A model generated the notes under the pieces. That model made no database searches and had not been told where the DNA came from. It saw only the letters and a program-made list of their open reading frames with translations. From contig JAFRPG010000058.1 in assembly GCA_017429265.1 (NCBI GenBank), positions 62,001 through 126,000 of the forward strand: a stretch of 64,000 nucleotides of DNA, written 5' to 3'. The DNA comes from Clostridia bacterium (GTDB taxonomy: Bacteria > Bacillota > Clostridia > Christensenellales > Aristaeellaceae). Both the position numbers and the translations under genes were made by a program. Of this stretch, positions 25,120 to 34,149 are shown one piece after another (position 1 is the stretch's first letter; the number at the start of each line of letters is the position of its first letter).

Positions 25120-26400
25120 ATGCCTGATAAACAAAAGAAATGGTATCGACTGGATACCGCGGCCCTGATCTTTCCGGCCATTGCACGCCGGAACTGGAGC
25201 AACGCGTTTCGCGTTTCCGCGACGCTGACAGAAGCGATCGACCCGGATATCCTGCAGCGTGCGGTTGACGATATGCGGCATCGCTTTCCGTCCTTTTTCG
25301 TGACGCTCCGAAAGGGATTCTTCTGGTACTATCTGGAACAGAGCGATCTCCCTGTCAAGGTCCGGGAGGATTACGCCTACCCGCTCACCTTCATGAGCAG
25401 GCGGGAATTGCTTCAGAATTGCCTGCGCGTGCTGTATTATAAAAACCGCATTGCCGTGGAATGCTTTCACTCCGTTACGGACGGGCGCGGCGGCAGCGTA
25501 TTCCTGTGCAATCTGACAGCGCGTTATCTGGAAATGAAATATGGCATAAGCGTACCAAAGGAAGGACTGCTCCGAAACCTGACGGAGCCGCCGTCTGAGG
25601 AGGAACTGGAGGACAGCTTCCTGAAAAACGCAGCGGAAGTTGCCTCGGGCCGCAGGGAGGAAAGGTCCTTCCGCCTGCGCGGCACCCCCGAGCCCGACGG
25701 CTTCAGAACGCTCACCACGGGCATCGTCGACACACAGTCCCTGCTGGATACGGCACACCGCTTCAAGGTGACGGTGACCGCGCTGCTTGCGGCGGTCATG
25801 GTGGAGAGCGTCATCCGCATGCAGAACGGGAGGCTGCCCCGAAAACGGCAGCATGCGGCAAAGGTCACGATCCCGGTCGATCTCCGGCGCTTGTTTGGCA
25901 GCGGGACGCTTCGCAACTTTTCCCTCGTCTTGAATGTCGGGGTCGATCCGCGCTATGGCGAATACAGTCTCGAGGAACTCTGCTGCGCGGTCTATCATCA
26001 GCTCTGCGCCTTCGCCACGCGGCAGAACATGGCGGGAATGATTGCCGCCAACGTTCAGCCGCAGCAGCTCGTCGCGCTGCGGCTGGCCCCGGTCCTGATC
26101 AAGAACCTCGCGATGGACTTCGTCTACCGGCGCATCGGAGAGGGCGGCGGCAGTCTGAATATTTCCAATATCACCGGCTTGCCGCTTCCGCAAATCATGA
26201 GTGACTATGTGAAACGGATGGAATTCATCATCGGGCCGCAGCGCAGCTATCCAAACAACTGTTCCGTACTCAGCTACGGAGGGAAAACCTATATCAATAT
26301 GATTCGCAGCATCCGCGAGTCCGAGCTGGAGCGGCGCTTCTTTTCCCGCCTGGTGGAGCTCGGCATACCCGTGGAGATCGAATGCAACAGGAGGAGTTGA
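25120..26400 (+). CDS. Condensation-like acyltransferase (alcohol acetyltransferase family)
   Basis: A 426-residue relative of the protein at 20857. The active motif is present as CFHSVTDGRGG (HxxxD), and the second half has SLNISNITGLPLPQIMSDYV. It opens a three-gene operon (gaps of 3 and 18 bp) with a zinc-ribbon membrane protein and an alpha/beta hydrolase. The set suggests esters are made by this enzyme and cleaved or remodelled by the hydrolase. Substrate unknown. The start follows TGAGGGGAG. Confidence 0.75.
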   Translation: MPDKQKKWYRLDTAALIFPAIARRNWSNAFRVSATLTEAIDPDILQRAVDDMRHRFPSFFVTLRKGFFWYYLEQSDLPVKVREDYAYPLTFMSRRELLQNCLRVLYYKNRIAVECFHSVTDGRGGSVFLCNLTARYLEMKYGISVPKEGLLRNLTEPPSEEELEDSFLKNAAEVASGRREERSFRLRGTPEPDGFRTLTTGIVDTQSLLDTAHRFKVTVTALLAAVMVESVIRMQNGRLPRKRQHAAKVTIPVDLRRLFGSGTLRNFSLVLNVGVDPRYGEYSLEELCCAVYHQLCAFATRQNMAGMIAANVQPQQLVALRLAPVLIKNLAMDFVYRRIGEGGGSLNISNITGLPLPQIMSDYVKRMEFIIGPQRSYPNNCSVLSYGGKTYINMIRSIRESELERRFFSRLVELGIPVEIECNRRS

Positions 26401-26403
26401 ACC

Positions 26404-27090
26404 ATGTACTGTGTCAAATGCGGTGTCCGGCTGCAGGACGGTGTGAACCGCTGTCCTCTGTGCAATACTCCGGTATGGAATCCGGAGCAGCCCGAAGCGG
26501 AACACGGTTATTCGGATCATTATCCGGGTGCGCATAAGGAGTCGAACCGTCCGTTCTCCGTCGCCATGACCGTGATCTCCGTCATGGCGATCGCGGTGAT
26601 CCTGACTGTCTGCTTCAGGCTCTACGGAGAACTGAACTGGGGCGGATATGCGATCGGCGGCATCGGGCTGCTCTATGTCGTCGCTGTACTGCCGAATTGG
26701 TTCCGGCATCCGCCGATCGAGGTCTTTGTGCCGGTCGATCATGCCGCTGCCGCACTGTATGTGCTGTTCATCTGCCTGAAGACCGGAGGAAACTGGTTCA
26801 TGAGTTTCGCCTTTCCGGTCATCCTGGTCAGCTGCCTGCTGATTACCGCAACGGCCTGTTTGCTGAAGCATGTCAGGGGCGGCCGGCTCTTCATTCTGGG
26901 CGGATTCCTGCTGGGCCTCGGAGGGTTCACGGTCCTCATTGAGTTTTTCGCGCATCTGGCCTTCGGCGTGCCGATGTTCCTGTGGAGTGTCTATTCGCTG
27001 ATCGTTTTTGCCGCCGCGGGCAGTTTTCTCCTGCTGGCCGGTACGGTCCCCTCGCTGCGGGAAGCACTGGAACGACGCTTCTTCTTTTGA
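26404..27090 (+). CDS. Zinc-ribbon membrane protein (DUF6320-like)
   Basis: A 228-residue protein. The N-terminal zinc ribbon (CVKCGVRLQDGVNRCPLC, four Cys) is followed from about residue 55 by six hydrophobic segments. This matches the DUF6320 layout, often found beside alcohol acetyltransferase-like genes in Firmicutes; that association is from memory. A scaffold or membrane-partner role for the acyltransferase is inference. It sits 3 bp after the upstream gene. Confidence 0.7.
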   Translation: MYCVKCGVRLQDGVNRCPLCNTPVWNPEQPEAEHGYSDHYPGAHKESNRPFSVAMTVISVMAIAVILTVCFRLYGELNWGGYAIGGIGLLYVVAVLPNWFRHPPIEVFVPVDHAAAALYVLFICLKTGGNWFMSFAFPVILVSCLLITATACLLKHVRGGRLFILGGFLLGLGGFTVLIEFFAHLAFGVPMFLWSVYSLIVFAAAGSFLLLAGTVPSLREALERRFFF

Positions 27091-27108
27091 GCGTGAAGGG
27101 AGTTCATC

Positions 27109-27945
27109 ATGCCGAAGCATCCGTTCATCACCGAAAAGCGGCAGATCCCCGTCGGGTCACACAGCATCCGGCTGCTGATCCTGCGCCCGAAGGAACAAAC
27201 CGCGGAAAACGTGCCGGGAGTCCTGTGGATCCATGGCGGCGGATATCAATCCCTGTCCTCCAAAACCGTGTTCTTTTCGCGGGCTCTCTCCCTGACGGCC
27301 AAATATGGCGCGGTGCTTGTCGCGCCGGATTACCGCCTGTCGAAAAAGCATCCCTATCCCGCAGCGCTGCATGACTGCTATACAGCGCTTCGCTATCTGA
27401 AGGAGCATGCGGCGGAGCTCGGCGTCCGCTCCGATCAGATCATGGTCGGCGGTGAAAGCGCCGGAGGGGGCATGACAGCGGCGCTGTGCATGCTGGCTCA
27501 CGACCGGGGCGATGTGGCGATCGCCTATCAGATGCCGCTGTATCCGATGCTGGACGACCGGGACACACCCTCGTCGGCAGACAATCATGCGCCTAACTGG
27601 AACACGAAGCGCAATCACAGGGCGTGGAAACGCTATCTGCGGGATGCCTTCGGCACGGATATGGTTTCGGAATATGCCGCGCCGGCCCGGCGGAAGGATC
27701 TGAGCGGCTTGCCCCCCTGCTATACGTTCGTGGGCGACATCGAACCGTTTTACTGTGAGACGGTCGAATACGTCCGGCGCCTGCGGGAAGCGGGGGTGGA
27801 AGCCTCCTGCGACGTGTATCCCAACTGGTTCCATGCCTATGATCTGCTGTTCCCGGGGAAGAAGGTCGTTCGGGAGGCGATCGAACGCTTTGAAGCCCAC
27901 TATCGATTCGCCGCCGCGCATTATTTTGCACCGCAAAACGAATAG
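27109..27945 (+). CDS. Alpha/beta hydrolase, HSL/esterase family
   Basis: A 278-residue esterase with the oxyanion-hole motif HGGGY (about residues 43-47) and nucleophile elbow GGESAGGG (Ser about 118). The Asp of the triad is likely in FVGDIEPF and the His in NWFHAYDLL. There is no signal peptide, so it is cytoplasmic. As the third gene of the acyltransferase operon it may reverse or edit the ester formed. Confidence 0.85.
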   Translation: MPKHPFITEKRQIPVGSHSIRLLILRPKEQTAENVPGVLWIHGGGYQSLSSKTVFFSRALSLTAKYGAVLVAPDYRLSKKHPYPAALHDCYTALRYLKEHAAELGVRSDQIMVGGESAGGGMTAALCMLAHDRGDVAIAYQMPLYPMLDDRDTPSSADNHAPNWNTKRNHRAWKRYLRDAFGTDMVSEYAAPARRKDLSGLPPCYTFVGDIEPFYCETVEYVRRLREAGVEASCDVYPNWFHAYDLLFPGKKVVREAIERFEAHYRFAAAHYFAPQNE

Positions 27946-27990
27946 TCAGTCATTCCGTTCCGGCTGTCGATATGAACCGAGCCAAAGTCT

Positions 27991-28039
27991 GCGGATGCCC
28001 CTCACGACGATTCAAAAATCATCGTTTTGGGGCATCCGC
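27991..28039. terminator. Long hairpin between convergent genes
   Basis: An 11-bp outer stem (GCGGATGCCCC/GGGGCATCCGC) plus an inner stem ACGACGAT/ATCATCGT with one mismatch. It is placed exactly between convergent genes and is probably a bidirectional terminator, although T-runs are weak. Confidence 0.55.
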
Positions 28040-28054
28040 ACTGATTTCAAGTAC

Positions 28055-29050
28055 TTACTGTTTGCTCTGTATCCCGTCTGCCACACACTTCGCAAGCTCC
28101 GCACTCCGTTCCTCGCTTGCTTTTAACGCTTCCAGCACATGAACGATCTCCGGATAACGCGTCTTATCCACCGGTTCAAACAGGGAATTCCATCCTTCGG
28201 TCCCTCCGCCGAGTATCTCGAACATTAACCTGCGGTATAACTCCACTGTCGTCCGGAACGACTCTGTCAGCTTCTCCGATAATGCATTCGTCTCTACCTT
28301 TTGCCGCTCCTCCTGATACAGTAATAATGCGCCCTTTCTTTCATAGAAAATCCCGATGCAATACTTAAAGCCGAAGGAATCCAATCGATCCTCCCGTATT
28401 GCTTTCACGATTGCATCATACACTGCCAGACCGTATGACCGACCATTCTCACAGATTGCCTTCATCCCCTGCACATACAGACGAAGCGCCTCCGCATAAG
28501 CCTGATTCCAATCTGTCTCTTGTGCGGCTTCCGGGATTTCGCAATATAACACCGAGGCCCATTCAAAGGTTTTCCCCAGATTGTTGTATAAAACCGGCAT
28601 GCTGGCATTCGTATTGCGACTCCCGATCCCTTTCGAAAAGAACACCCTGTCCTCATCGTCGTAACCGTAAATCACGCCAAACTCGCCTGTGTCGATGCCC
28701 CATACCACGCAGGCTTTGCCATCCTCGATCCCTTTTTTGATGGCAGAAATCGCTTCCTTCTGCTTTGCGGAATACTCCTCCGCACCCGGCGCGGCATAAT
28801 ACTTCTTCGTCCGCACACCGATCCGCTCCGCAAAACAGGCATGTTCCTCCATCCAGTCATAATCCGTGATCGGCAGCGCACTGCAGTTTTCATCCACACA
28901 GAACTGCGATGCGATTCCCGTGACACTTAAGAACCTCTGAAAAGTGTACTCCTTCTTCCACATTCCACAGTGCTCCAGTACACTCATCATACTGACCGCA
29001 TAAGTGTTCCACGCGGAAAACACCTCAATGTCCAGCTTCTTCTTTGCCAT
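28055..29050 (-). CDS. C39/BtrH-like protein of unknown function
   Basis: A 331-residue protein. The first half (NTYAVSMMSVLEHCGMWKK ... AIKKGIEDGKACVVWGIDTG then FGVIYGYDDEDRVFFSKGIG) resembles the papain-like BtrH N-terminal/C39-type fold (fixed-width peptide or acyl handling, 'GYDdE...v' strand). A clear Cys-His dyad is not evident, so catalysis is doubtful. The second half is helical. It is downstream of and probably cotranscribed with a DNA-binding regulator 58 bp away. GC content is lower than the window average. Confidence 0.5.
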   Translation of the reverse strand: MAKKKLDIEVFSAWNTYAVSMMSVLEHCGMWKKEYTFQRFLSVTGIASQFCVDENCSALPITDYDWMEEHACFAERIGVRTKKYYAAPGAEEYSAKQKEAISAIKKGIEDGKACVVWGIDTGEFGVIYGYDDEDRVFFSKGIGSRNTNASMPVLYNNLGKTFEWASVLYCEIPEAAQETDWNQAYAEALRLYVQGMKAICENGRSYGLAVYDAIVKAIREDRLDSFGFKYCIGIFYERKGALLLYQEERQKVETNALSEKLTESFRTTVELYRRLMFEILGGGTEGWNSLFEPVDKTRYPEIVHVLEALKASEERSAELAKCVADGIQSKQ

Positions 29051-29108
29051 TGTTGAACCCTCCTTTCTTTCTGACCCTATTATGCCACAGGAGGTATGAC
29101 ATATGATG

Positions 29109-29711
29109 TCATAGAAATTTCAAAATTCCGGAAAGTCTCTCTTTCATATACGCTCTTAACCAATTTGGTTTGATAATACGAAAATCCAGACCGCCGGCAA
29201 TCAGAACGCTGATAAAAATATCCGGATCAAAAAACGCATAGGTAAAGGTGTGTCCTTCCGCCTTCCCGCAAAGGAAGTATTCCAGCGGTGCTGCCGATGT
29301 TCTTCCGCCGGTCATCTCAATTTCCGCAATGTACGGTTCTCTTGTCATGGCGCTTTCATCCTTACCATTCCCCGACTCTGCGGCTATCCTGGACAAAATC
29401 TCAGCCTGTCCCTCATACTTTCCATACCCAAAGGAACTTAATTCCTTACTCTGCCTGGCCAGCAGCCGTACTGTCTCCCGCTCACTTTCCGACAGAAAGA
29501 AACTCGGCAGCACATACTCTTTCTCATACCGGTATCCTCGTTTGCGCGCACAATACAGAAGCGGTGCGTTCATGGAATCCCTCAAATACTCAATATCCCG
29601 CTGTGCCTGCCTGTTGGAAATCTCGAATTGTTCCGCCAGAGTTCCGGCATTCGGATATGCGTTCTCCGCAACTCTGTTGTGAAACCAAATCATTCTTTGA
29701 TAAGCCGAAAT
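29109..29711 (-). CDS. HTH/WYL-type transcriptional regulator, possible ATT start
   Basis: About 200 residues. The N-terminal helix-turn-helix YPNAGTLAEQFEISNRQAQRDIEYLRDSMN is the DeoR/WYL-regulator type, and the C-terminal part (YIAEIEM ... LEYFLCG ... TYAFFDPDIFISVLIAGG) matches the sensor half. The strongest ribosome site, GGGAGG, is seven bases before an ATT codon, giving ISAYQRMIWFHNRV, which fits the usual start of this family. The alternatives are an ATG six codons inside, or ATGs 11 and 18 codons upstream without a ribosome site. Confidence 0.7.
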   Translation of the reverse strand: MSAYQRMIWFHNRVAENAYPNAGTLAEQFEISNRQAQRDIEYLRDSMNAPLLYCARKRGYRYEKEYVLPSFFLSESERETVRLLARQSKELSSFGYGKYEGQAEILSRIAAESGNGKDESAMTREPYIAEIEMTGGRTSAAPLEYFLCGKAEGHTFTYAFFDPDIFISVLIAGGLDFRIIKPNWLRAYMKERLSGILKFL

Positions 29712-30012
29712 AAGAACACCTCCCTTGCCGGATCTGTGCATGCTTTTTTGTCTGCCCTGCATGACCTTCAAAGGGCGACACAATGAAAGCATCAGGAGTA
29801 TACCATATTTCCCGCCCCTTTTCCACCGGGACCCCTTGACTGCTTCAGGCAAGAGGGTTTCCGGCATGGCAGCATAAACAAGCGGCTTATGCGATCAACC
29901 CTGAACGGCTTTCTTCAATCTATCTTCAATGAACGGCATGTATATTTCCATTGTCAGCGGCGGGGGATGGCATCCCGGCCGGTGATGTGAAGAGACGAAA
30001 GGAGCGATTCCT
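29712..30012. other. Gene-free divergent spacer
   Basis: About 300 bp between the regulator and the tannase-like gene. It must contain both promoters, but no convincing -35/-10 pair was found. No other structure was seen. Confidence 0.5.
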
Positions 30013-32310
30013 ATGAAGAAAATACTCAGTATTCTGCTTGTGCTGATGATGCTGTTCTCCGTGACGGCGTTTGCCGAAAACGGCTCCGGCGGTGAGATGG
30101 GTACGCCTTCCGACGGCGACACGGCTTCCTCTGAGTACACGGCTGCCGATGAGATCACCGAAGCGGCGGATACAGCCTCCGACAAGGAGATCATAGAAGC
30201 GGCGCTGAATCTGGCCAACAATCCGGATCAGGAATGGACCTACAAATCCGGAGCGGACGCCTGGGTGCTTACTCCCGTGACCGCGGTGACCAGGCCGGTG
30301 ATCGAGAGCGAAGAGGGCGTTTCCGTCTGTGTGCCCGGAGCCTATGTGAAAGGCATCGACACGGACGGCGACGGCGAAGCGGATGTGACCGCGGCGACGG
30401 CCACGGAAGCCGTGAAGGGCAGCCTGGTCATCGACTATGAAGCGACGGTCACCAGCACCAACGGCCAGACCTACACGGCCGCCACCGCCCCCGTGATCCT
30501 GAACACCGGCGCCGCGGGATACGGCAACAGCAGCAACACCGCCGCCGCGACCACCTATGCCGCCGAGGGCTACATCAACGTGGCCTGCGGCAACCGCGGC
30601 AAGCAGGACAGCTATACCGACGCGGAAGGCAATACCGTCTATACCGGCGACGCGCCCTCCTGCCTGGCGGATCAGAAGGCCGCGACCCGGTATGTGAAGT
30701 ACAACATCCTGCTGGGCAATCTGCCGGGCAGCGTGGAGTACTGGGTCTCGACCGGCGGCTCCGGCGGCGGCGCTCACGCCGCGATGTTCGCGGCGACCTC
30801 CAACCATCCGGACTTCTATGATTACCAGATCGAAGTCGGCGCGGTGGGTGTTTATCGGAACGATGACGGCAGCTACTGCACAACGGTAAACATCAACGGA
30901 GAAGAAGTCGAGCTCTCCGACGGTGCGTGGGGCTGCGTGGCCTACAGCGCGATCACATCCCTGTATGAAGCGGACATGGCGCTGGCCATGGAGTATACGC
31001 TGAACACCGGCTTCCGTTACAACACGGATTTCCAGCAGGCGATGGCCGGGCTCCTCTCCCGGGAATACATGGACTGCATCAACGCTCAGAACCTGACCGT
31101 GGAGGAGGCGAAGGTCGGCTTCGACCTGGACGGCGACGGAGAGCTGAAAAGCACCGTGACGCTGAGCATTGAGTATGACGAAGACAAGTACGCCGACACC
31201 AACGGCTACGGCGGAACCTATCTGGAAATGTACCTTGCCGAGCTGACCGAAAACCTCCAGTGGTATGTGGACAATCTGGATTATGCGGAGGGCTGGACGT
31301 GGTTCGGCAGCAACGGAGCCGCGCTGACCGATGAAGAGGCGGCAGCCATGACCGCAGCTGACAAGGCGCAGGCGTTCATCGAAGGCCGCTATGCGAAGGG
31401 CAGCTCCGGCAGCATGGGCGGCCCGGACGGTGACAGGATCGGCGGCCCCGGCGGGAATCCTCCGGACGGCGGTCATGGCGGCCCCGGCGGCATGCCCCCG
31501 GATGGGATGAACGGCGGTCCCGGCGGCGAGAGGCACGGTTTCTCCGGGCGCGGCTCCGATAACACGGATGTGGCCGCAAACAGCGGCGGCGACGAGATGG
31601 ATGTGGGTACACCCGGCGCGGGCACGACCCAGGCCGCGGGCAGCAGCACCGACTCCGACAACTATTCGAGTTATGCGGAGATGCTGGCCGCGTATGAGGC
31701 TGATGTGGCCGAGTTCGCGGCGGGCGACGCTTACGGCAAAAACATCGTAAACCTCTACGATCCGCTGAACTACATCGGCGCGGAGGGAACGGCCGATCCT
31801 GCCTGGATGCGCATCGTCTGCGGGGCGAAGGAAGGCGACATCGCCATGTTCAACTCTCTGAACATGCAGATCGCCGCCCTGAACGCGGGCATCGACGCCA
31901 CCGTTGAATGGCAGTGGGACGGCGGTCACGTGCCCGGCGAGATCCTCGGCAGCAGCCTGCCCCTGTGGGTGGACAGGATGTACGGCGAATATGTCAGCGG
32001 TGTGGAGACCGTCAAACCCGCTGCCGAGGCGCAGACTTCCAACGGCACCGCCGAATCCGCCACCGGCACGGATCTCTCCGGCTGGGTCACGATCGATGAA
32101 GAAGGCAAGGTTTCCTTCACCCTGGCGGACGGCATGGCCTATCGTACCCAGGGAGCCGGCAAGGCCGTCCCGGGCTTCGACGTCATCGACTACGGCCAGG
32201 AAGACTATGTGTTCGGCGACAGCGATACCGATGCCCGCCACTGGAGCGAATGGGTGCTGAAGGTGCTCCGGGAGAATCAGGAGACGCTGGAAGGCCTGTT
32301 CAACCGGTAA
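30013..32310 (+). CDS. Secreted subtype-B tannase-like esterase
   Basis: A 765-residue exported alpha/beta hydrolase. The signal peptide is MKKILSILLVLMMLFSVTAF. YINVACGNRGKQDS, GDAPSCLADQKAATRYVKYN and the nucleophile elbow STGGSGGGAHAAMFAATSN (Ser about 250) are the conserved blocks of subtype-B bacterial tannases. The His is likely in WQWDGGHVPGE (about 639). These enzymes cleave gallate or related phenolic esters. A low-complexity Gly/Pro/Asp linker at about residues 467-520 splits the catalytic domain, an unusual insertion. A Ser/Thr/Glu-rich spacer follows the signal peptide. The start follows GAAAGGAG. Confidence 0.8.
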   Translation: MKKILSILLVLMMLFSVTAFAENGSGGEMGTPSDGDTASSEYTAADEITEAADTASDKEIIEAALNLANNPDQEWTYKSGADAWVLTPVTAVTRPVIESEEGVSVCVPGAYVKGIDTDGDGEADVTAATATEAVKGSLVIDYEATVTSTNGQTYTAATAPVILNTGAAGYGNSSNTAAATTYAAEGYINVACGNRGKQDSYTDAEGNTVYTGDAPSCLADQKAATRYVKYNILLGNLPGSVEYWVSTGGSGGGAHAAMFAATSNHPDFYDYQIEVGAVGVYRNDDGSYCTTVNINGEEVELSDGAWGCVAYSAITSLYEADMALAMEYTLNTGFRYNTDFQQAMAGLLSREYMDCINAQNLTVEEAKVGFDLDGDGELKSTVTLSIEYDEDKYADTNGYGGTYLEMYLAELTENLQWYVDNLDYAEGWTWFGSNGAALTDEEAAAMTAADKAQAFIEGRYAKGSSGSMGGPDGDRIGGPGGNPPDGGHGGPGGMPPDGMNGGPGGERHGFSGRGSDNTDVAANSGGDEMDVGTPGAGTTQAAGSSTDSDNYSSYAEMLAAYEADVAEFAAGDAYGKNIVNLYDPLNYIGAEGTADPAWMRIVCGAKEGDIAMFNSLNMQIAALNAGIDATVEWQWDGGHVPGEILGSSLPLWVDRMYGEYVSGVETVKPAAEAQTSNGTAESATGTDLSGWVTIDEEGKVSFTLADGMAYRTQGAGKAVPGFDVIDYGQEDYVFGDSDTDARHWSEWVLKVLRENQETLEGLFNR

Positions 32311-32332
32311 TCCCCGTTCTTCTGTAAAGAGA

Positions 32333-32496
32333 GGTTCTTCACGTTTAGCCAGGGAAACCCCGCTGATGAGGGAATGCGCCTGCGGGCGCACCGGAGGGCT
32401 TTCCGATTGGTCCGGGATGATCGGAAAGCCCTTGGCGCGCTCCGCAGAGCGCGAACCCCTCCCATATGGTTTTCCCGAACTTTCCGTGAAGAGCCC
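32333..32496. repeat. REP-like foldback element, long copy
   Basis: The ends GGTTCTTCACG and CGTGAAGAGCC are inverted (one mismatch). The interior shares GAGGGAATGCGC, GCGCTCCGCAGAGCGC and CCATATG with the copy at 34809. This copy carries about 60 extra bases forming their own hairpin (GGGCTTTCCGAT/ATCGGAAAGCCC), so one element appears nested in another. Confidence 0.75.
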
Positions 32497-32868
32497 GAAA
32501 TATCTTCTATACACTCTTGTGCAGGAACAAAAAGAAACCTGCGAGCCCATATTCTGTAAGGACTCGCAGGCAGTGGCTCCGGCTGATCGCAATACCCTGA
32601 ACATGATGACTGAAGTATAACGAATTGCGTATATCCGGGCAGTGGCGGAATCATCCGGAAAAGGATTCTGCGGTCACTCCGCCCCATACTCGGGCCGCCG
32701 GGCCGTGAACCCGGCCGGCGCTTCCGCCGTGCGGGTGCAGTGCCGTTCATGGCGGATGCTTTCATTGTGCGGGTCTGCGTCCGTATCGCTCATCCCTGTG
32801 CAGCCCGGATCGATGGCCGAGACTTCCGGCACGCTGTTTCCGGGCACACGTTTCCTGAGTCAACGGGA
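32497..32868. other. Gene-free stretch with one hairpin
   Basis: The only structure seen is CCTGCGAG (32538) facing CTCGCAGG (32563). No coding frame with a ribosome site was found. Confidence 0.45.
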
Positions 32869-33999
32869 TCAGCCTTCAAACGCTCCGGCCACCTTCTTCA
32901 GCAGCTCCCGGATCGGCAGATGCTGGGGGCAGACCTTCTCGCACTTGCCGCAGCGGATGCACTCGGAGGCTTTTCCGTGGCCTCCGCGGGTGGCCACGCC
33001 ATAGTACATGCCCGAGTTCCAGCTGTGGAAGGCCTCCCGGGCGTTCATCGCGGAGAAGACGTCCGGGATCAGGATGTTTTTCGGGCAGTGGTTCTCGTCC
33101 ACGCAGTAGCGGCAGCCGGTGCAGGGGATCAGGTTCAGGCCATGGAAGATATCGCAGACCTGCCGGATCGCTTCCCGCTCGGTCTCGTCCAGGGGCCGGA
33201 AGTCCGCCATGGCGCTCAGGTTGTCCTCCATCTGCGCCATATTGCTCATGCCGGACAGGACCACGGCCATGTTCGGGAAGCTGGCCGCGAAGCGCAGGGC
33301 GTAGCTGGCGTTGCTGCCGCCGTTCAGGCCGCGCAGGATCTGATCCGCTTTCTCCGGCAGGTTCACCAGGCTGCCGCCCTTGACAGGCTCCATCACGGAG
33401 ACCGGCTTGCCGTGCCTCTCGCAGACCTCGTAGACCTTGCGGCTCTCCACGGAGGCGTCCTCGTAGTCCACATAGTTGAACTGGATCTGCACGATCTCGA
33501 TCTCCGGGTGCTCGGTCAGGATCCTGTCCAGGACCTCGGCCTTGTCGTGGAAGGAGATGCCGAAATGGCGGATCTTTCCCTCTTTTTTCAGTTCCGCCAC
33601 CGTCTCGTAGGCCCTGCAGCGCTGATATTTCGGATAGTTGTTCCGGTCCTGGGCGTGCATCAGGTAGAAGTCGAAGTAGTCCACGCCGCAGGCCTCCAGC
33701 TGGCTCTCGAAGAAGGGGCGGATGTCCTCCTGCTTCCGGAAGTAGGGATCGGTCAGCTTGTCCGTCAGCAGGAATTCACTGCGGTCGTGGCGCTTCGCCA
33801 CGCAGTCGCGGATGGCGGTCTCCGACTGGCCGTTGATGTAGCCGTGGGCGGTGTCGAAGTAGTTGAGGCCGGCGGCGATGAAGGCGTCCGCCATGCGGCT
33901 GAACTCATCGTAATCGACATGCCCGTCCTTCATGGGCAGGCGCATGCAGCCGAAGCCGAAGTTGCCGCGGAGTTCCGGAAAGAAGCGATTCTCGATCAT
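32869..33999 (-). CDS. Aldo/keto reductase with C-terminal ferredoxin domain
   Basis: A 376-residue protein. The AKR barrel shows GFGCMRLP, NYFDTAHGY (catalytic Asp/Tyr), Lys in LLTDKL and His in YLMHAQD. The C-terminal part holds Cys clusters CTGCRYCVDENHCP and CIRCGKCEKVCP, the latter a [4Fe-4S]-type CxxCxxCxxxCP. Such AKR-ferredoxin fusions are common in anaerobic Firmicutes and reduce sugars or aldehydes. It diverges from a TetR regulator, which may control it. The start follows AGGAGGAC. Confidence 0.9.
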   Translation of the reverse strand: MIENRFFPELRGNFGFGCMRLPMKDGHVDYDEFSRMADAFIAAGLNYFDTAHGYINGQSETAIRDCVAKRHDRSEFLLTDKLTDPYFRKQEDIRPFFESQLEACGVDYFDFYLMHAQDRNNYPKYQRCRAYETVAELKKEGKIRHFGISFHDKAEVLDRILTEHPEIEIVQIQFNYVDYEDASVESRKVYEVCERHGKPVSVMEPVKGGSLVNLPEKADQILRGLNGGSNASYALRFAASFPNMAVVLSGMSNMAQMEDNLSAMADFRPLDETEREAIRQVCDIFHGLNLIPCTGCRYCVDENHCPKNILIPDVFSAMNAREAFHSWNSGMYYGVATRGGHGKASECIRCGKCEKVCPQHLPIRELLKKVAGAFEG

Positions 34000-34025
34000 G
34001 GCGTTGTCCTCCTCTGAAACGCAGG

Positions 34026-34054
34026 TTGCATAATTCTTACAATTGCATTATAAT
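34026..34054 (+). promoter_or_regulatory. Promoter of the TetR gene with possible operator
   Basis: TTGCAT, a 17-nt spacer and a perfect TATAAT. The spacer carries an imperfect inverted repeat (GCATAATT ... AATTGC) that could be the TetR autoregulatory operator. The leader is about 90 nt. Confidence 0.7.
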
Positions 34055-34149
34055 CCATGACAGAAGCGGAAACAATGGTCACTTTTTCATCAGCAGCCCC
34101 TTATGCCACGCTTTTGCGGAAAGGGTTGCATAAAGTTTCGGAGGACAGC

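Noticed and set aside
24757..27120. Minus-strand open frame of 787 codons opposite the acyltransferase operon
   Set aside because: Antisense shadow; no start signal and no recognisable domain.
7006..27945. Integron-style cassette array
   Set aside because: Many small single genes in one orientation suggested it, but I saw no regularly spaced attC-like sites or integrase, and several genes have their own promoters and terminators.
29926..32604. Minus-strand open frame of 892 codons opposite the tannase-like gene
   Set aside because: Antisense to a gene with a signal peptide and catalytic motifs; composition typical of a shadow frame.
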